Positions 55,201 to 55,599 of a stretch of DNA of 64,000 bases are shown in pieces. The stretch comes from Tetracentron sinense (Eukaryota > Streptophyta > Magnoliopsida > Trochodendrales > Trochodendraceae). Each line of letters begins with the position of its first letter. Within the stretch, counting starts at the first letter, position 1. Below the pieces are notes generated by a model. The model was not told the origin of the DNA. It made no database searches and worked only from the letters and a program-made list of their open reading frames with translations. A program made the position numbers and the translations under genes. The stretch lies in NCBI GenBank assembly GCA_015143295.1, contig CM026568.1:12902607-12966606 (forward strand). The letters are read 5' to 3'.

Positions 55201-55244
55201 TATCAAGGGCTTCTCCTCCAGGAAAAGTTACAACCTTAACAAAG
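2626..55244 (+). CDS. CCZ1: CCZ1 vacuolar fusion protein (seven exons, C-terminus outside window)
   Basis: This entry spans the gene. The CDS is the join of 2626-2807, 8552-8645, 14921-15104, 15356-15465, 20060-20155, 20332-20793 and 55089-55244. These total 1284 nt and give 428 codons in one frame with no stop, and each intron is GT...AG. The product matches plant CCZ1 along its length (start MGLSS, then FDLRRGQHEGEELDKILFF, FLVGKKLHLPSFRDCL, GFLVTDIWG, KVEEKLSRGWGGENAYHV). Known family role: CCZ1 and MON1 form the exchange factor that activates Rab7 (RABG3 in plants) on late endosomes, for vacuolar delivery and membrane fusion. It is built of longin-type folds with no catalytic motif. The roughly 80-residue C-terminal part known from Arabidopsis was not found by 64000, so the model is partial at the 3' end. 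The gene looks intact despite introns loaded with transposons. Confidence 0.95.
3351..3444 (+). pseudogene. U6 snRNA-derived pseudogene
   Basis: The segment follows plant U6 snRNA end to end: GTCttTTCGGaGACATCC at the 5' stem, then AAGATTAGCATGGCCCCTG, GCAAGGATGACA, GCACAAAT, GAGAAATG and TCCAAATTT. It is about 94 nt against 102, with a gap of about 7 nt before the catalytic region, and the ACAGAGA box is replaced by AAGCAAA. Several changes are at former CpG sites (CGCGC and CACGC become TG forms). I see no plant upstream sequence element, no TATA box at the right distance and no T4 terminator. It is a dead copy, most likely retroposed. Confidence 0.88.
3445..4141. other. Intron 1 sequence, no feature recognised
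   Basis: Between the U6 copy and the MITE at 4151 lies purine-rich sequence (3570-3650) and moderately AT-rich DNA. I see no coding homology I can defend. The open frame at 3607-3789 is lysine-rich low complexity. Confidence 0.4.
4151..4576. mobile_element. hAT-type MITE, ACTCG-motif family, copy 1
   Basis: The left end is CAGTGTTTTAAAAC (its C at 4150) and the right end reads CATAGTATTAAAAC on the other strand. CTCCTATC, 8 bp, lies on both sides (4142-4149 and 4577-4584), followed by a shared C. Both subterminal regions are packed with ACTCG/CGAGT repeats (4170-4260 and 4420-4565). The middle is AT-rich and non-coding. Eight-bp target duplications and a CA.TG start fit the hAT superfamily. 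No transposase is present. Confidence 0.85.
5150..5700 (-). mobile_element. Antisense L1-type LINE 3' fragment
   Basis: Read on the minus strand, about 5345-5410 gives CYLCLMKEESVDHLSLYCPF, the zf-RVT domain of LINE ORF2. About 5160-5230 gives WRKLPKAIGWRIWEERNRRG, the conserved C-terminal W-x-IWEERNRR motif. Frames are broken by stops and shifts. The 3' boundary is uncertain (about 4990-5150) and no 5' part is recognised. Confidence 0.7.
5945..7919 (+). mobile_element. 5'-truncated L1-type LINE with poly(A) tail and target duplication
   Basis: The copy begins inside the reverse transcriptase of ORF2 (AFLDYVLGRMGFG) and ends in an A run at 7907-7920. A target duplication AACTCATTTACA flanks it (5933-5944 and 7920-7931). 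One frame from 5950 to 6552 contains GLRQGDPLSPFLF and the catalytic FADD (6214-6225) and is interrupted by TAG at 6190. Frameshifts follow at 6550-7120. Read-through pieces continue the RT C-terminus, then an intact zf-RVT region (7128-7763) with CDHLQHRGWRLANRSFLCFQ. The stop before 7128 falls where the family has Trp (NDW). It has no endonuclease and cannot move itself. Confidence 0.93.
5950..7763 (+). pseudogene. LINE ORF2 remnant: reverse transcriptase C-terminal half and zf-RVT
   Basis: This is the decayed coding part of the truncated LINE. The RT palm motifs (GLRQGDP, FADDT) and the thumb-like GGKLSLA segment are present. About 570 bp needs frame changes before zf-RVT resumes at 7128. 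The last frame, 211 codons, includes EESVDHLLLHCPMVGGIWG and VAWTVWKERNRRVFENTLL and ends at a natural-looking stop 150 bp before the poly(A). Parts of the frame on the opposite strand are shadows. Confidence 0.9.
8552..8645 (+). CDS. CCZ1: CCZ1 exon 2
   Basis: The acceptor is CATGCAG| at 8551. The split Arg codon from exon 1 is completed, then the frame reads IFSPEAACEVIEAERHSHVF and YQAEPDIWMVM. The donor is ATG|GTACGG. Exons 1 and 2 sum to 276 nt, so the exon ends on a codon boundary. No ATG-initiated open frame covers it, so a simple ORF scan misses this exon. Confidence 0.95.
8751..8982. repeat. Tandem duplication of about 115 bp in intron 2
   Basis: Two adjacent units start TCTACAAGACAATTAT at 8751 and 8865 and both run to TTATGCACT. 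They differ at a few bases and by a small insertion (CCTG near 8888). Non-coding, just downstream of exon 2. Confidence 0.9.
9187..9345 (+). repeat. GAAGTT-rich repeat family fragment, copy 1
   Basis: The sequence starts GGTTTAAAACTTTGGTCG and continues with GAGGAAGTTTATGGAAGTTC, AAGGAAAC and GATGAAACATTAAGGAATG. Similar blocks in the same order occur at 22204-22347, 23442-23570 and 40058-40210. I see only one terminus of this family, so it may be a hAT-like non-autonomous element with a decayed far end. Confidence 0.55.
9430..9515. repeat. 43-bp tandem duplication
   Basis: TTGATTTAATGTTTTACTTT followed by AATTCCCAAACTAACCCTTG occurs twice in a row with period 43 (starts at 9430 and 9473). 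The copies are essentially identical, so the duplication is recent. Confidence 0.9.
9550..9920. repeat. Long inverted repeat with GCACGTGCGATGCACGTG motif
   Basis: Arms at about 9689-9780 and 9824-9920 are reverse complements with few mismatches. They include GTTAACTCCTTCCCCTTGCT, the palindrome-like CACGTGCATCGCACGTG and a TATATATA edge. A direct, more diverged copy of the left arm precedes it at 9555-9685. The symmetry explains two mirror-image open frames on opposite strands here; neither is a gene. Hairpins of this CGTGCATCGCACG type occur near ends of some plant Helitrons, but I see no clear TC...CTRR pair. A foldback MITE is equally possible. Confidence 0.7.
9919..9940. repeat. (TA)n microsatellite
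   Basis: A pure TA run of about 22 bp. Similar runs lie at 8286-8311 and 10209-10241. Confidence 0.85.
10209..10241. repeat. (TA)n microsatellite
   Basis: An uninterrupted TA dinucleotide run of about 33 bp. Opposite-strand open frames across it encode only IYIYIY repeats and are not genes. Confidence 0.95.
10573..11804. mobile_element. hAT-like non-autonomous element, CGGTTTCGG-motif family, copy 1 (hosts a second MITE)
   Basis: The left end is CAAGGATTAAAAACGCAGTT and the right end reads CATGGTTTAAAAAAACACCG on the other strand. Flanks are GCTAGAAC (10565-10572) and GCTAGGAAC (11805-11813), an 8-bp duplication with one later insertion. CGGTTTCGG/CGAAACC motifs cluster at both sides (10590-10640; 11620-11795), and a 66-bp unit is tandemly repeated at about 11634-11760. 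An ACTCG-type MITE (10793-11244) is nested inside. It carries no transposase. Confidence 0.75.
10793..11244. mobile_element. hAT-type MITE, ACTCG-motif family, copy 2 (nested)
   Basis: The termini are CATAGTATTAAAACTCGACG and, on the reverse strand of the right end, CAGTGTTTTAAAACTTG. Flanking octamers ACCTAAAT (10785-10792) and ACCTAATT (11245-11252) match at 7 of 8. Subterminal ACTCG/CGAGT arrays are at 10805-10900 and 11160-11230. Length is 452 bp. It is inverted relative to copy 1 and inserted within the element at 10573-11804. Confidence 0.85.
11829..12027. mobile_element. GAGGCG-motif element, right end, after a duplicated flank
   Basis: About 11829-11885 repeats the flank seen at 10518-10572 (ATGAGGGGCAC ... 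TTATGTGGCTAGAA). Then 11900-12027 holds a dense array of GCCTC/GAGGC motifs ending in CTTTTAAAACACTG, the CAGTGTTTTAAAAG terminus on the other strand. No left terminus was found close by. It is probably the other end of the family seen at 1063. Confidence 0.5.
12028..12674 (+). other. Unassigned, possibly a LINE 3' tail
   Basis: G-rich sequence with many stops, ending in A-rich runs at 12640-12675 after a TTTTCGTATTAGTGAATACA stretch, which resembles the 3'-UTR and tail of plant LINEs. I find no diagnostic protein motif, so this is a weak assignment. Confidence 0.3.
12690..14310 (+). mobile_element. Heavily decayed L1-type LINE (RT C-terminus to 3' end)
   Basis: A damaged RT catalytic box is visible near 12749-12781: a Gln-Ala is followed after a short deletion by Thr-Leu-Ile-Phe, so the Asp-Asp pair is gone. 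Then 12801-13103 reads ARAFLCCFEELFNMNLIGVG, LGCRLSKFPTKYLSLPWGE and KKKLGCWKNFLLLGGIITLL, the usual region after FADD. Downstream GNGSGSIWG (about 13417) and a W-x-MWKE-like segment (about 14030) fit the rest of ORF2. Many stops and shifts are present. The 3' boundary near 14310 (AATAAAAAG) is approximate. Confidence 0.75.
14311..14920. other. End of intron 2, no feature recognised
   Basis: AT-rich intronic DNA between the LINE and exon 3, ending in the exon 3 acceptor. I see no repeats or coding similarity. Confidence 0.5.
14921..15104 (+). CDS. CCZ1: CCZ1 exon 3
   Basis: The acceptor is TTTATTGCAG|. The frame reads IVEKNKDAEAIWRIDALQRV, then LKEVHSLFLMFHGSVRALLE and GGLTRNHLYSFIMDYLS. The donor is AGTG|GTAAGG, leaving one base for the next Asp codon. 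It covers the second half of the first longin domain. Confidence 0.95.
15234..15333. repeat. 50-bp tandem duplication in intron 3
   Basis: GGCATAATCAATGCTGAAGT, then TGCTGAAT and CCACATCTT, occurs at 15234 and again at 15284 (period 50). It makes up two fifths of the 251-bp intron 3 and ends about 20 bp before the acceptor. Confidence 0.9.
15356..15465 (+). CDS. CCZ1: CCZ1 exon 4
   Basis: The acceptor TTTGAAGCAG| is preceded by a CT-rich tract. The frame reads DFLVGKKLHLPSFRDCLKES and GTVQMLTVGREAAIEVQ. The donor CAG|GTGCAC is weak (G at +3, C at +4) but is the only position that keeps homology with the next exon (EVQ|SLVKALES). Exons 3 and 4 sum to 294 nt, ending in phase 0. Confidence 0.93.
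15971..16424. mobile_element. hAT-type MITE, ACTCG-motif family, copy 3
   Basis: The left end is CATAGTTTTAAAACTCGCTG; the reverse of the right end is CAGTGTTTTAAAACCCG. The 8-bp target duplication CTGCAAAC is exact (15963-15970 and 16425-16432). Length is 454 bp, nearly the same as copy 2. ACTCG/CGAGT arrays lie at both sides with an AT-rich centre. The minus-strand open frames across it are artefacts of the motif array. Confidence 0.92.
16433..17025. other. Intron 4 sequence, no feature recognised
   Basis: The only open frame, 16470-16706 on the minus strand (78 codons), matches nothing I recognise and has no gene context. The rest is ordinary AT-rich intron. Confidence 0.35.
17029..17640. 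mobile_element. TIR element of the AGGGGCGGAGCTAGGGG type (degenerate)
   Basis: The left end, TAGGGGTGGAACTAGGGGGG, matches the reverse of the right end, CAGGGGCGAAGCTAGG (about 17620-17637). Inside are about two and a half copies of a roughly 90-bp unit (GGGCATAGCC.TGGGGCAAG at 17109 and 17194). No ORF. I could not define target duplications because the right end runs into a CCCCTG simple repeat. Confidence 0.6.
18029..19116. mobile_element. hAT-type MITE, ATATTG-motif family, 1.1 kb
   Basis: The left end is CAACGTTTTAAATG and the reverse of the right end is CATGGTTTTAAATATATG. The 8-bp target duplication ATGATATC is exact (18021-18028 and 19117-19124). Subterminal regions repeat ATATTG/CAATAT motifs (18055-18110; 18970-19075). 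The centre has no transposase frame. Confidence 0.85.
19125..19377. other. Intron 4 between two MITEs
   Basis: Short AT-rich spacer with an A-rich stretch at 19327-19348. Nothing recognisable. Confidence 0.4.
19378..19847. mobile_element. hAT-type MITE with TAGGGCTGTAAA ends, GGATA/TATCC arrays
   Basis: The termini are TAGGGCTGTAAACGGATGCG and, reversed from the right, TAGGGCTGTAAATGGAGCGG, a classic hAT terminus in plants. Dense GGATA/TATCCG repeats fill both halves around an AT-only centre (19545-19665). TGATCAG occurs at 19371-19377 and 19851-19857, but with three extra bases (GAC) before the right copy, so the duplication is imperfect. Confidence 0.85.
20060..20155 (+). CDS. CCZ1: CCZ1 exon 5
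   Basis: The acceptor is TTTTGGCAG|. It has 32 codons: SLVKALESCAGNTACNSLVL then FQDLLVSTTLSP. The donor is CCT|GTATGG. Phase 0 at both ends. It follows the 4.6-kb intron 4 and is separated from exon 6 by only 176 bp. Confidence 0.95.
20332..20793 (+). CDS. CCZ1: CCZ1 exon 6 (largest exon)
   Basis: The acceptor is CTCATTGGCAG|. The 154 codons start DDTVKLFTYAVLRLTPRALS and end QGISLVKQQVLEN, with donor AAT|GTTAGT. A Ser/Gly-rich, poorly conserved linker (about residues 36-75 of the exon) precedes the conserved PLQRDKWSKKKDGFLVTDIW block, as in other plant CCZ1 proteins. It covers the middle longin domain and is followed by the 34.3-kb intron 6. Confidence 0.95.
21022..21588. mobile_element. 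hAT-type MITE, GTGTCG/GGCACGACA-motif family
   Basis: The left end is CAATGTTACCTAGGCAC; the reverse of the right end is TAGTGTTACCTAGGCAC. The 8-bp target duplication GTTGCAAA is exact (21014-21021 and 21589-21596). GTGTC/GACAC and GGCACGA motifs cluster at 21045-21120 and 21480-21555. It is 567 bp and non-coding. It lies at the start of intron 6. A single end of the same family lies at 40384. Confidence 0.9.
21600..23960. repeat. Start of intron 6: GAAGTT-family fragments and small tandem repeats
   Basis: Blocks of the GAAGTT-rich family occur at 22204-22347 and 23442-23570 (left end CAAGGTTTAAAACTTCAACG). Three imperfect tandem units of about 50 bp, each with ATAATAAGGTTAATGCTA, lie at 22790-22920. 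The remainder is AT-rich, with no coding similarity I can defend. Confidence 0.5.
24028..24638 (+). repeat. LTR copy A (5' LTR, first 30 bp replaced)
   Basis: It matches LTR C from CCGTAGG onward, including many TTTCTAGAAAGT-like repeats, the TATA-like CTATAAATA (24370) and the end CTACATCA at 24638, directly before a primer binding site. The leading TGATGAAGACAGG of LTR C is absent. In its place is reversed chromodomain sequence (23963-24027). Confidence 0.88.
24643..24657 (+). other. Primer binding site, tRNA-iMet type
   Basis: TGGTATTAGAGCAAG starts five bases after the CA end of LTR A. The plant initiator tRNA-Met primer site is TGGTATCAGAGC, so one C-to-T change is present. Confidence 0.85.
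24680..25960 (+). pseudogene. Chromovirus gag remnant with CCHC zinc knuckle
   Basis: The first 74 codons are open (MSTRSGRPYAP ...). In-frame stops and shifts follow, but VADFFGKLDPHAFQD, FVKMKLKGQARIWWHSIED and the WEEMKLKYLP segment are typical of the retrotransposon gag domain. Near 25770 the frame reads CYKCGGAGHYAIVC, a complete C-x2-C-x4-H-x4-C knuckle. The frame is lost where copy B of the LTR joins (about 25960), after VRRILTIPKEE. The joint lies in shared AAAGAAGAGAAGTAGAG sequence, suggesting microhomology. Confidence 0.85.
25960..26495 (-). repeat. LTR copy B (inverted)
   Basis: The reverse complement of this stretch runs collinear with LTR A from CTGTAGGCCCAAGAAAACTC to the CTACTTCTCTTCTTT region. 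By eye roughly nine of ten bases match. It lacks the last 80 bp of the LTR. It sits where pol should be. Confidence 0.9.
26496..26722 (+). pseudogene. Chromodomain end of a gypsy polyprotein
   Basis: The frame reads KQKVEDIEDVLDDQIMSTRR, then GGYQRFLVKWKNRPLSDCTW and ITAEGFQRINPDLYEYYQ, ending in a stop 26 bp before the LTR. This is a chromodomain (aromatic residues Y, W, W in the usual places), which marks the chromovirus branch of Ty3/gypsy and normally guides integration. Everything upstream in pol has been replaced by inverted LTR B. Confidence 0.88.
26738..26748 (+). other. Polypurine tract
   Basis: ACGGGGGGAAT lies immediately before the TGATGAAG start of LTR C, the normal site of plus-strand priming. 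Confidence 0.75.
26749..27374 (+). repeat. LTR copy C (3' LTR, complete)
   Basis: It starts TGATGAAGACAGGCCGGTGG and ends CTACATCA (626 bp, TG...CA). It carries the same CTAGAAAGT-rich U3 and CTATAAATAG box (27115-27127) as copy A. No reliable 5-bp target duplication can be paired, because the outer end of copy A is missing. Confidence 0.88.
27437..28720 (+). pseudogene. hAT transposase remnant with damaged BED zinc finger
   Basis: A frame at 27437-27631 reads GRPIKGNKNGAIWNYCGKVI, the start of a BED-type finger of plant hAT transposases. The first zinc-binding Cys of the C-x2-C pair is replaced by Trp. Shortly after, KANLIATAKDKLEHVAHHKA and IREELRHG continue in a broken frame. A Gly/Ser/Glu-rich open stretch (28064-28318) resembles the low-complexity tails of such proteins. 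No catalytic core or dimerisation domain is recognisable. Part of the C-terminal tail may lie at 30290-30713. Confidence 0.55.
28793..28942 (+). mobile_element. Short LINE 3' tail with poly(A)
   Basis: The segment TTTGAGTTTATATACTTGTA ... TGTTTATCGATAAAAAAAAA closely follows the 3'-UTR and tail of the LINE at 7800-7919. It is a strongly 5'-truncated insertion of the same LINE family. I could not fix a target duplication. Confidence 0.65.
29027..30060. mobile_element. hAT-like element, GCGCCTAGGCG/GAGGCG-motif family (right end diverged)
   Basis: The left end is CATAGTTGTCAAGGTGACCA, followed by GAGGCG/GCCTGAGGCG repeats (29045-29100). The right side has a matching cluster (29985-30055: CGCCTGGTCGCCTAGGCGAC). 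The centre is AT-rich. The terminus and target duplication on the right are not clear. Confidence 0.55.
30290..30716 (+). pseudogene. Possible C-terminal tail of a hAT transposase
   Basis: The frame at 30495-30713 reads DDYQHYVHEYISMNHNVMSW and further to CYRQPSQDKDDFEPPLTPSD. Tyr/His/Ser-rich tails of this kind follow the catalytic core in plant BED-hAT proteins. The sequence lies 1.6 kb after the BED-like remnant with other insertions between. The link to 27437-28720 is an inference. Confidence 0.3.
31010..31558. mobile_element. TIR element, ATACGGG/TATCC-motif family, with 15-bp flanking repeats
   Basis: The left end, CTAGGAAGCACGAATATGG, matches the reverse of the right end, CTAGAAAGCACGGACAC. 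ATACGGG, TATCC and TACGG motifs fill both sides (31025-31100; 31360-31530). The flanks TCTCTGATATATCTT at 30995-31009 and 31559-31573 are identical over 15 bp. That is longer than the 8 bp seen for the other families here. No transposase. Confidence 0.75.
32224..32540 (+). repeat. 46-bp tandem repeat array in the U3 region
   Basis: The motif CGACGGACCCGTGG starts at 32251, 32297, 32343, 32389, 32435 and 32481, exactly 46 bp apart, with a diverged unit at 32527 and an outlying one at 32182. Each unit contains TGACGACGG, CCCGTGGTC and GATCACGTC. TGACG and CACGTC are cores bound by plant bZIP factors. Its position 300-600 bp before the TATA box suggests an enhancer array (inference). Confidence 0.92.
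32851..32859 (+). promoter_or_regulatory. TATA box of the Tat element LTR
   Basis: CTATATAAA, followed by transcription-leader-like sequence. A start 25-35 bp downstream would fall around 32880-32890, close to where the 3' LTR copy begins to match (32876). This same-strand promoter lies inside CCZ1 intron 6. Confidence 0.7.
33087..33104 (+). other. Primer binding site of the Tat element
   Basis: TGGCGCCGTCTGTGGGAA begins four bases after the LTR end. TGGCGCC starts are usual in Tat and Athila-like plant elements. I do not assign the exact tRNA. Confidence 0.8.
33154..35175 (+). CDS. Gag polyprotein of the Tat element (673 codons, runs out at a frameshift)
   Basis: The frame starts MANQTPQSIIENQPPQ shortly after the primer site. 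A Gln-rich, coiled segment (residues about 50-75) precedes the retrotransposon gag domain (about 210-330), with AARWFRNLPAGSI and LRDFTQRFTDEVSNI. A basic Arg/Glu-rich stretch (about 390-490) and a short Cys/His cluster, CQYHKCHGHLTNRC (about 525-538), follow. This is the nucleic-acid-binding part. The frame should continue into protease, but one extra base (the C at about 35152) shifts it and it ends 24 bp later. Gag forms the particle in which reverse transcription takes place. It is not a host gene. Confidence 0.93.
   Translation: MANQTPQSIIENQPPQAFSCTPSTMQTFASGPSSGQPERPMTTSDPILLLLQQQQATLAQIVNQQQSLQERLDALEHGNLEIDDESPRGGSAARKLNFPSSPPPGGTAPISPSAPENLERRFTLTPSADKITRPRSLDAHAEHRDLRVSDDGLKTGLTLKDVEALINARVRGTTGGASLDQYAQKYKDEEETSPFSKEIVESYTPSKFTVPNFIKFDGRRDPIDHLTDFKNAMAVRNPDDNLLCKAFPSSLTGAAARWFRNLPAGSIRCMADLRSVFIDQYIINKKKKAGADSLFAMRMKSAESLRDFTQRFTDEVSNIDKIEDCTCIAAFKNAIPKSSKLYESLALDCPIKMDELIVRASKYGRMEEDIAATTRPRARGVDAVVWGGRPSSKRGKKPKYESSSSDEEPRRRTRQEKVVYVERRGEPNQLSLGIRQDADASRSTDLRSNFRRRDDRAHQRREEHGHYKKRENRTTERRPFESRGGQVNFSASPATIMKTMEDEPYFEWPARTVRDVTTGPKAHEYCQYHKCHGHLTNRCRILREYLERLVREGYLGEYVDSGRKEGHITEPSTRSHEGEPSGQMSRGGEAPKGVINVIHRARALEVDVEQQYRAKARKLSHVAKVYQVRSTTKEVEQALMFTDQDMATVVRPHYDALVLSMRIGEFRHQASAH
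35141..35542 (+). pseudogene. Aspartic protease segment of the Tat element, ended by a TAG
   Basis: After the shift, homology continues in this frame with KRVLIDPGSGADILYLHAF (catalytic Asp codon at 35174), then IDAPSPYNAILGRWW, the conserved second half of a retrotransposon protease. The frame stops at TAG 35540-35542, where homologous elements continue straight into RT in the same frame. The frame resumes unchanged after the stop. A single C-to-T change at a CAG codon would explain it. Confidence 0.88.
35561..38908 (+). CDS. Pol polyprotein of the Tat element: RT, two RNase H domains, integrase
   Basis: An open frame of 1115 codons. RT (about residues 85-250) has KNGKVRVCIDFTNVNKACPK and the catalytic YIDD at 237-240. 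The gypsy-type RNase H (about 345-470) looks degenerate, with LYLSVSERAIG where an Asp is usual, a known trait of this lineage. A second, archaeal-type RNase H (about 541-670) has its acidic residues in YVDGSSN (Asp547), NNEAEYEAL, FCDSQL and DDNRHADAL. Integrase has a zinc site (HEGICGIHSG ... CSQCQRH) and catalytic Asp836, Asp896 and Glu932 (D-x59-D-x35-E). No chromodomain follows. The listed start is the first ATG after the TAG, not a biological start. Confidence 0.95.
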   Translation: MEEENTGELLINHSVEPTKLVNLGTENEPRMLQIGTCLTTDEERELINFLRKNLDVFAWSHEDMTGIRPEIICHRLNVDPVVNPVKQKPRRLAPTYHEAVNEEIDKLVRHGFIREVQYPEWIANVVAVPKKNGKVRVCIDFTNVNKACPKDFFPVPRIDRLITATAGHEMLSFMDGYSGYNQILLAEDDQEKTAFITERGLFCYRVMPFGLKNAGATYQRLMNLMFGPLLGKSVEVYIDDIVVKSRTRVSLVADLAEPFSILRTFNLKLNPEKCTIGVASGKFLCYLVSQRGIEANPAQICALIDMPEPKTRKEVQKLTGRIAALNRFISKSSDRCRPLFELLRKDSVFRWTEECSQSFAALKTYLGSAPILSVPEPGEVLYLYLSVSERAIGSVLLRSHDGVEKPVYFVSKTFHKAESNYSRMEKVCLALVFSAEKLRPYFQAHTIVVITTYPLKTVLGRPETAGRMSKWAVALSEFDIQYQARTAEKGQAVASFLADFPVEEAETSAEPDRHELPDDAKEDPVVEEEAEDGTKLTTWCDWVLYVDGSSNVSGSGLGAVLVSPDHIKIQKLTRLGYAASNNEAEYEALILGLQSARELGISKLRVFCDSQLVVNQVNGIYECRDERMRRYAVLVQEQRRAFDVLEIKHVRRDDNRHADALAYLASMLQTDEPKTILVEYKEYPSIELQTQRMVLSVNQVPSWMTGITAYLKNGILPSDTKEARRIQYKAPRYTLVDGELYRKSFGGPLLKCVHPEDVETILAELHEGICGIHSGGRTIAHRALGQGYFWPYMQADAQKYVQKCSQCQRHAKLIHAPAQELNIVSQPWPFARWGLDIVGPFPRAPGNLIFLLVATDYFFWWIEAVPLARIREQEVKKFLWEHIICRFGIPQSIISDNGKQFTGKLITDFCRELKIKHIFSSPYYPQGNGLAEAANKNILNALKRRLEDSKGKWTSELHNVLWGYRTTPRSPTDETPFSLAYGAEAVIPTEVFLPITRSRKKHGEENKNVELMAIHLDLLEEKREDASIQMKRYQQQLRKAYNKKVRRRILQVGDLVLRKVFQNTREVNSGKLGPNWEGPYIVDRAGSPGVYYLKDLQGNVIQKSWNIMNLKQFFQ
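39001..39207 (+). repeat. Truncated 3' LTR of the Tat element (R-U5 only)
   Basis: This stretch matches 32876-33082 with equal length and two substitutions. The preceding 92 bp (38909-39000) is internal 3' sequence with no polypurine tract. The tract and the 791 bp of U3, including the 46-bp array and TATA box, are therefore absent at this end. Confidence 0.93.
39469..40765. repeat. Intron 6: unassigned sequence with family fragments
   Basis: A GAAGTT-family block lies at 40058-40210 (starts CAAGGTTTTAACTTCG). A lone end of the CAATGTTACCTAGGCAC family lies at 40384-40436 and continues into unrelated sequence. The 22-bp word starting TAGAGTCTTCCTAACATGG occurs at 40699 and again at 40827. 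No coding similarity was recognised. Confidence 0.5.
40853..44680 (+). pseudogene. LINE ORF1 region (gag-like), interrupted
   Basis: The first 246 codons are open (40853-41593): RLRRFAVEAKAFDLVEVSNK, then FKKFGVKGNTILGEKRS. At about 41840-41950 a frame reads VAKIQIRGNIRKIPHIISLN, the RNA-binding-like segment of plant L1 ORF1. Further open pieces run at 42453-43046, 43240-43734, 43774-44136 and 44228-44680, all Ser/Glu/Gly-rich and without motifs I recognise. At 3.8 kb the region is long for a plant L1 ORF1, so a second sequence may be included. The last piece ends in TGA at 44678-44680, overlapping the ORF2 ATG. Confidence 0.7.
44677..48180 (+). pseudogene. LINE ORF2: endonuclease, reverse transcriptase, zf-RVT (inactivated)
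   Basis: The ATG at 44677 starts MTDFSILSWNIRGLSLMEKR, and the endonuclease continues with CIQETKLE, VYGPSGG and CLGGDFNSIRF in one frame, broken only by stops at about 44812, 44836, 45139, 45223 and 45301. Frames then shift near 45500 and again near 46335. RT blocks: KAPGPDGFTIEFYR, FVTLIPKKKG, VDMEKAFDHVNWEFLGY, GLRQGDPLCPFLF and the catalytic FADD (about 46735). A deletion follows YLGL near 46945. zf-RVT lies at 47570-48022 (CDHLKNRGWSLANRYFMCLQ). Several stops stand where the family has Trp (DFLV-W, S-W-E, FL-W-HDK, VV-W-CPKL). Confidence 0.9.
48399..49573. other. Intron 6: unassigned, with a promoter-like box on the minus strand
   Basis: No coding frame. On the minus strand GGCCTATAAATAGAAGAG (about 48793-48810) looks like a TATA box, followed by sequence rich in AAGAAGAAG. 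This could be part of a solo LTR in reverse orientation. I could not find paired TG...CA ends or a target duplication, so this stays a suggestion. Confidence 0.3.
49582..50516. mobile_element. hAT-type MITE, GATACG-motif family, 0.9 kb
   Basis: The left end is CATGGTTTAAAATATCGATA; the reverse of the right end is CATGGTTCAAAATATCGGTA. The 8-bp target duplication TTTATCAT is exact (49574-49581 and 50517-50524). GATACG/CGTATC motifs cluster at 49600-49700 and 50445-50505. The open frame at 49921-50190 lies in the AT-rich centre, is Lys/Asn/Ile-rich and is not a transposase. Confidence 0.88.
50860..54100 (-). mobile_element. Antisense L1-type LINE, decayed (endonuclease to zf-RVT)
   Basis: On the minus strand, from high to low coordinates: about 54090 RNIKGCGISRHVNEAVEKA (endonuclease start); about 53600-53535 FDEFVHGHNLTDSPLNDMQF (endonuclease end); about 52790-52745 EGNKALGLDGFMIS (RT entry motif); and 51144-50869 KILTIGHLNNRWRMPNICFL (zf-RVT, with KTVDHLLKHC). 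The order is right, but frames are heavily broken. A 49-bp tandem duplication (51551-51648) and an ACTCG-MITE fragment (52149-52272) lie within it. No poly(A) is preserved. Confidence 0.75.
52149..52272. mobile_element. Fragment of an ACTCG-type hAT MITE
   Basis: It starts CAATGTTTTAAAACTCTGGC and carries GACTTGACTGAG, CCGACTCG and CGGCCAAGTCAG motifs, then stops without the opposite TTTTAAAAC end. It is a short or deleted relative of the copies at 4151, 10793 and 15971. Confidence 0.6.
54101..55088. other. End of intron 6, no feature recognised
   Basis: AT-rich intron leading to the exon 7 acceptor. The open frames at 54687-54971 on both strands overlap each other and match nothing I recognise. 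Confidence 0.45.
55089..55244 (+). CDS. CCZ1: CCZ1 exon 7
   Basis: The acceptor is AATCTGTCAG|. The 52 codons read VSLKILKVEEKLSRGWGGEN, AYHVGGYRYLLVDSDRNISR and ASPPGKVTTLTK, with donor AAAG|GTTAGC. The phase is 0 at both ends, matching exon 6. The next conserved block of CCZ1 (a Glu-Ser-Leu-Leu start in Arabidopsis) was not found downstream in the window, so intron 7 is longer than 8.7 kb. Confidence 0.95.
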
Positions 55245-55599
55245 GTTAGCATCTTAGTACCTTGTAGCTCAACTATAAACATTTTTCCTATCTGGAATTT
55301 AATATACAACTGGTTTACAGCAACTGGATCCATGATTCTAGGGTTGGTTGGAAGTGTCAACTGTTCTTATTTGCTTTTTAATTCAATCTCGTAAAAGTTA
55401 TTTTGTTGCCTGCAAAGCCAAATTTGTGTGGTTGTTTTGAGAAAGCTAAGATGGTAAGCATTAAAGATCCCAATTTTTGTCCAGATTACCAATTTGTTGC
55501 AATGATCTTGGCACGGAGTTGTTAAATAAATGCTTATGTTATTTAAATACTTCAAATCTTCAACTTCTACTGCTATTTTCTATTCCTTCAGAACCTCTT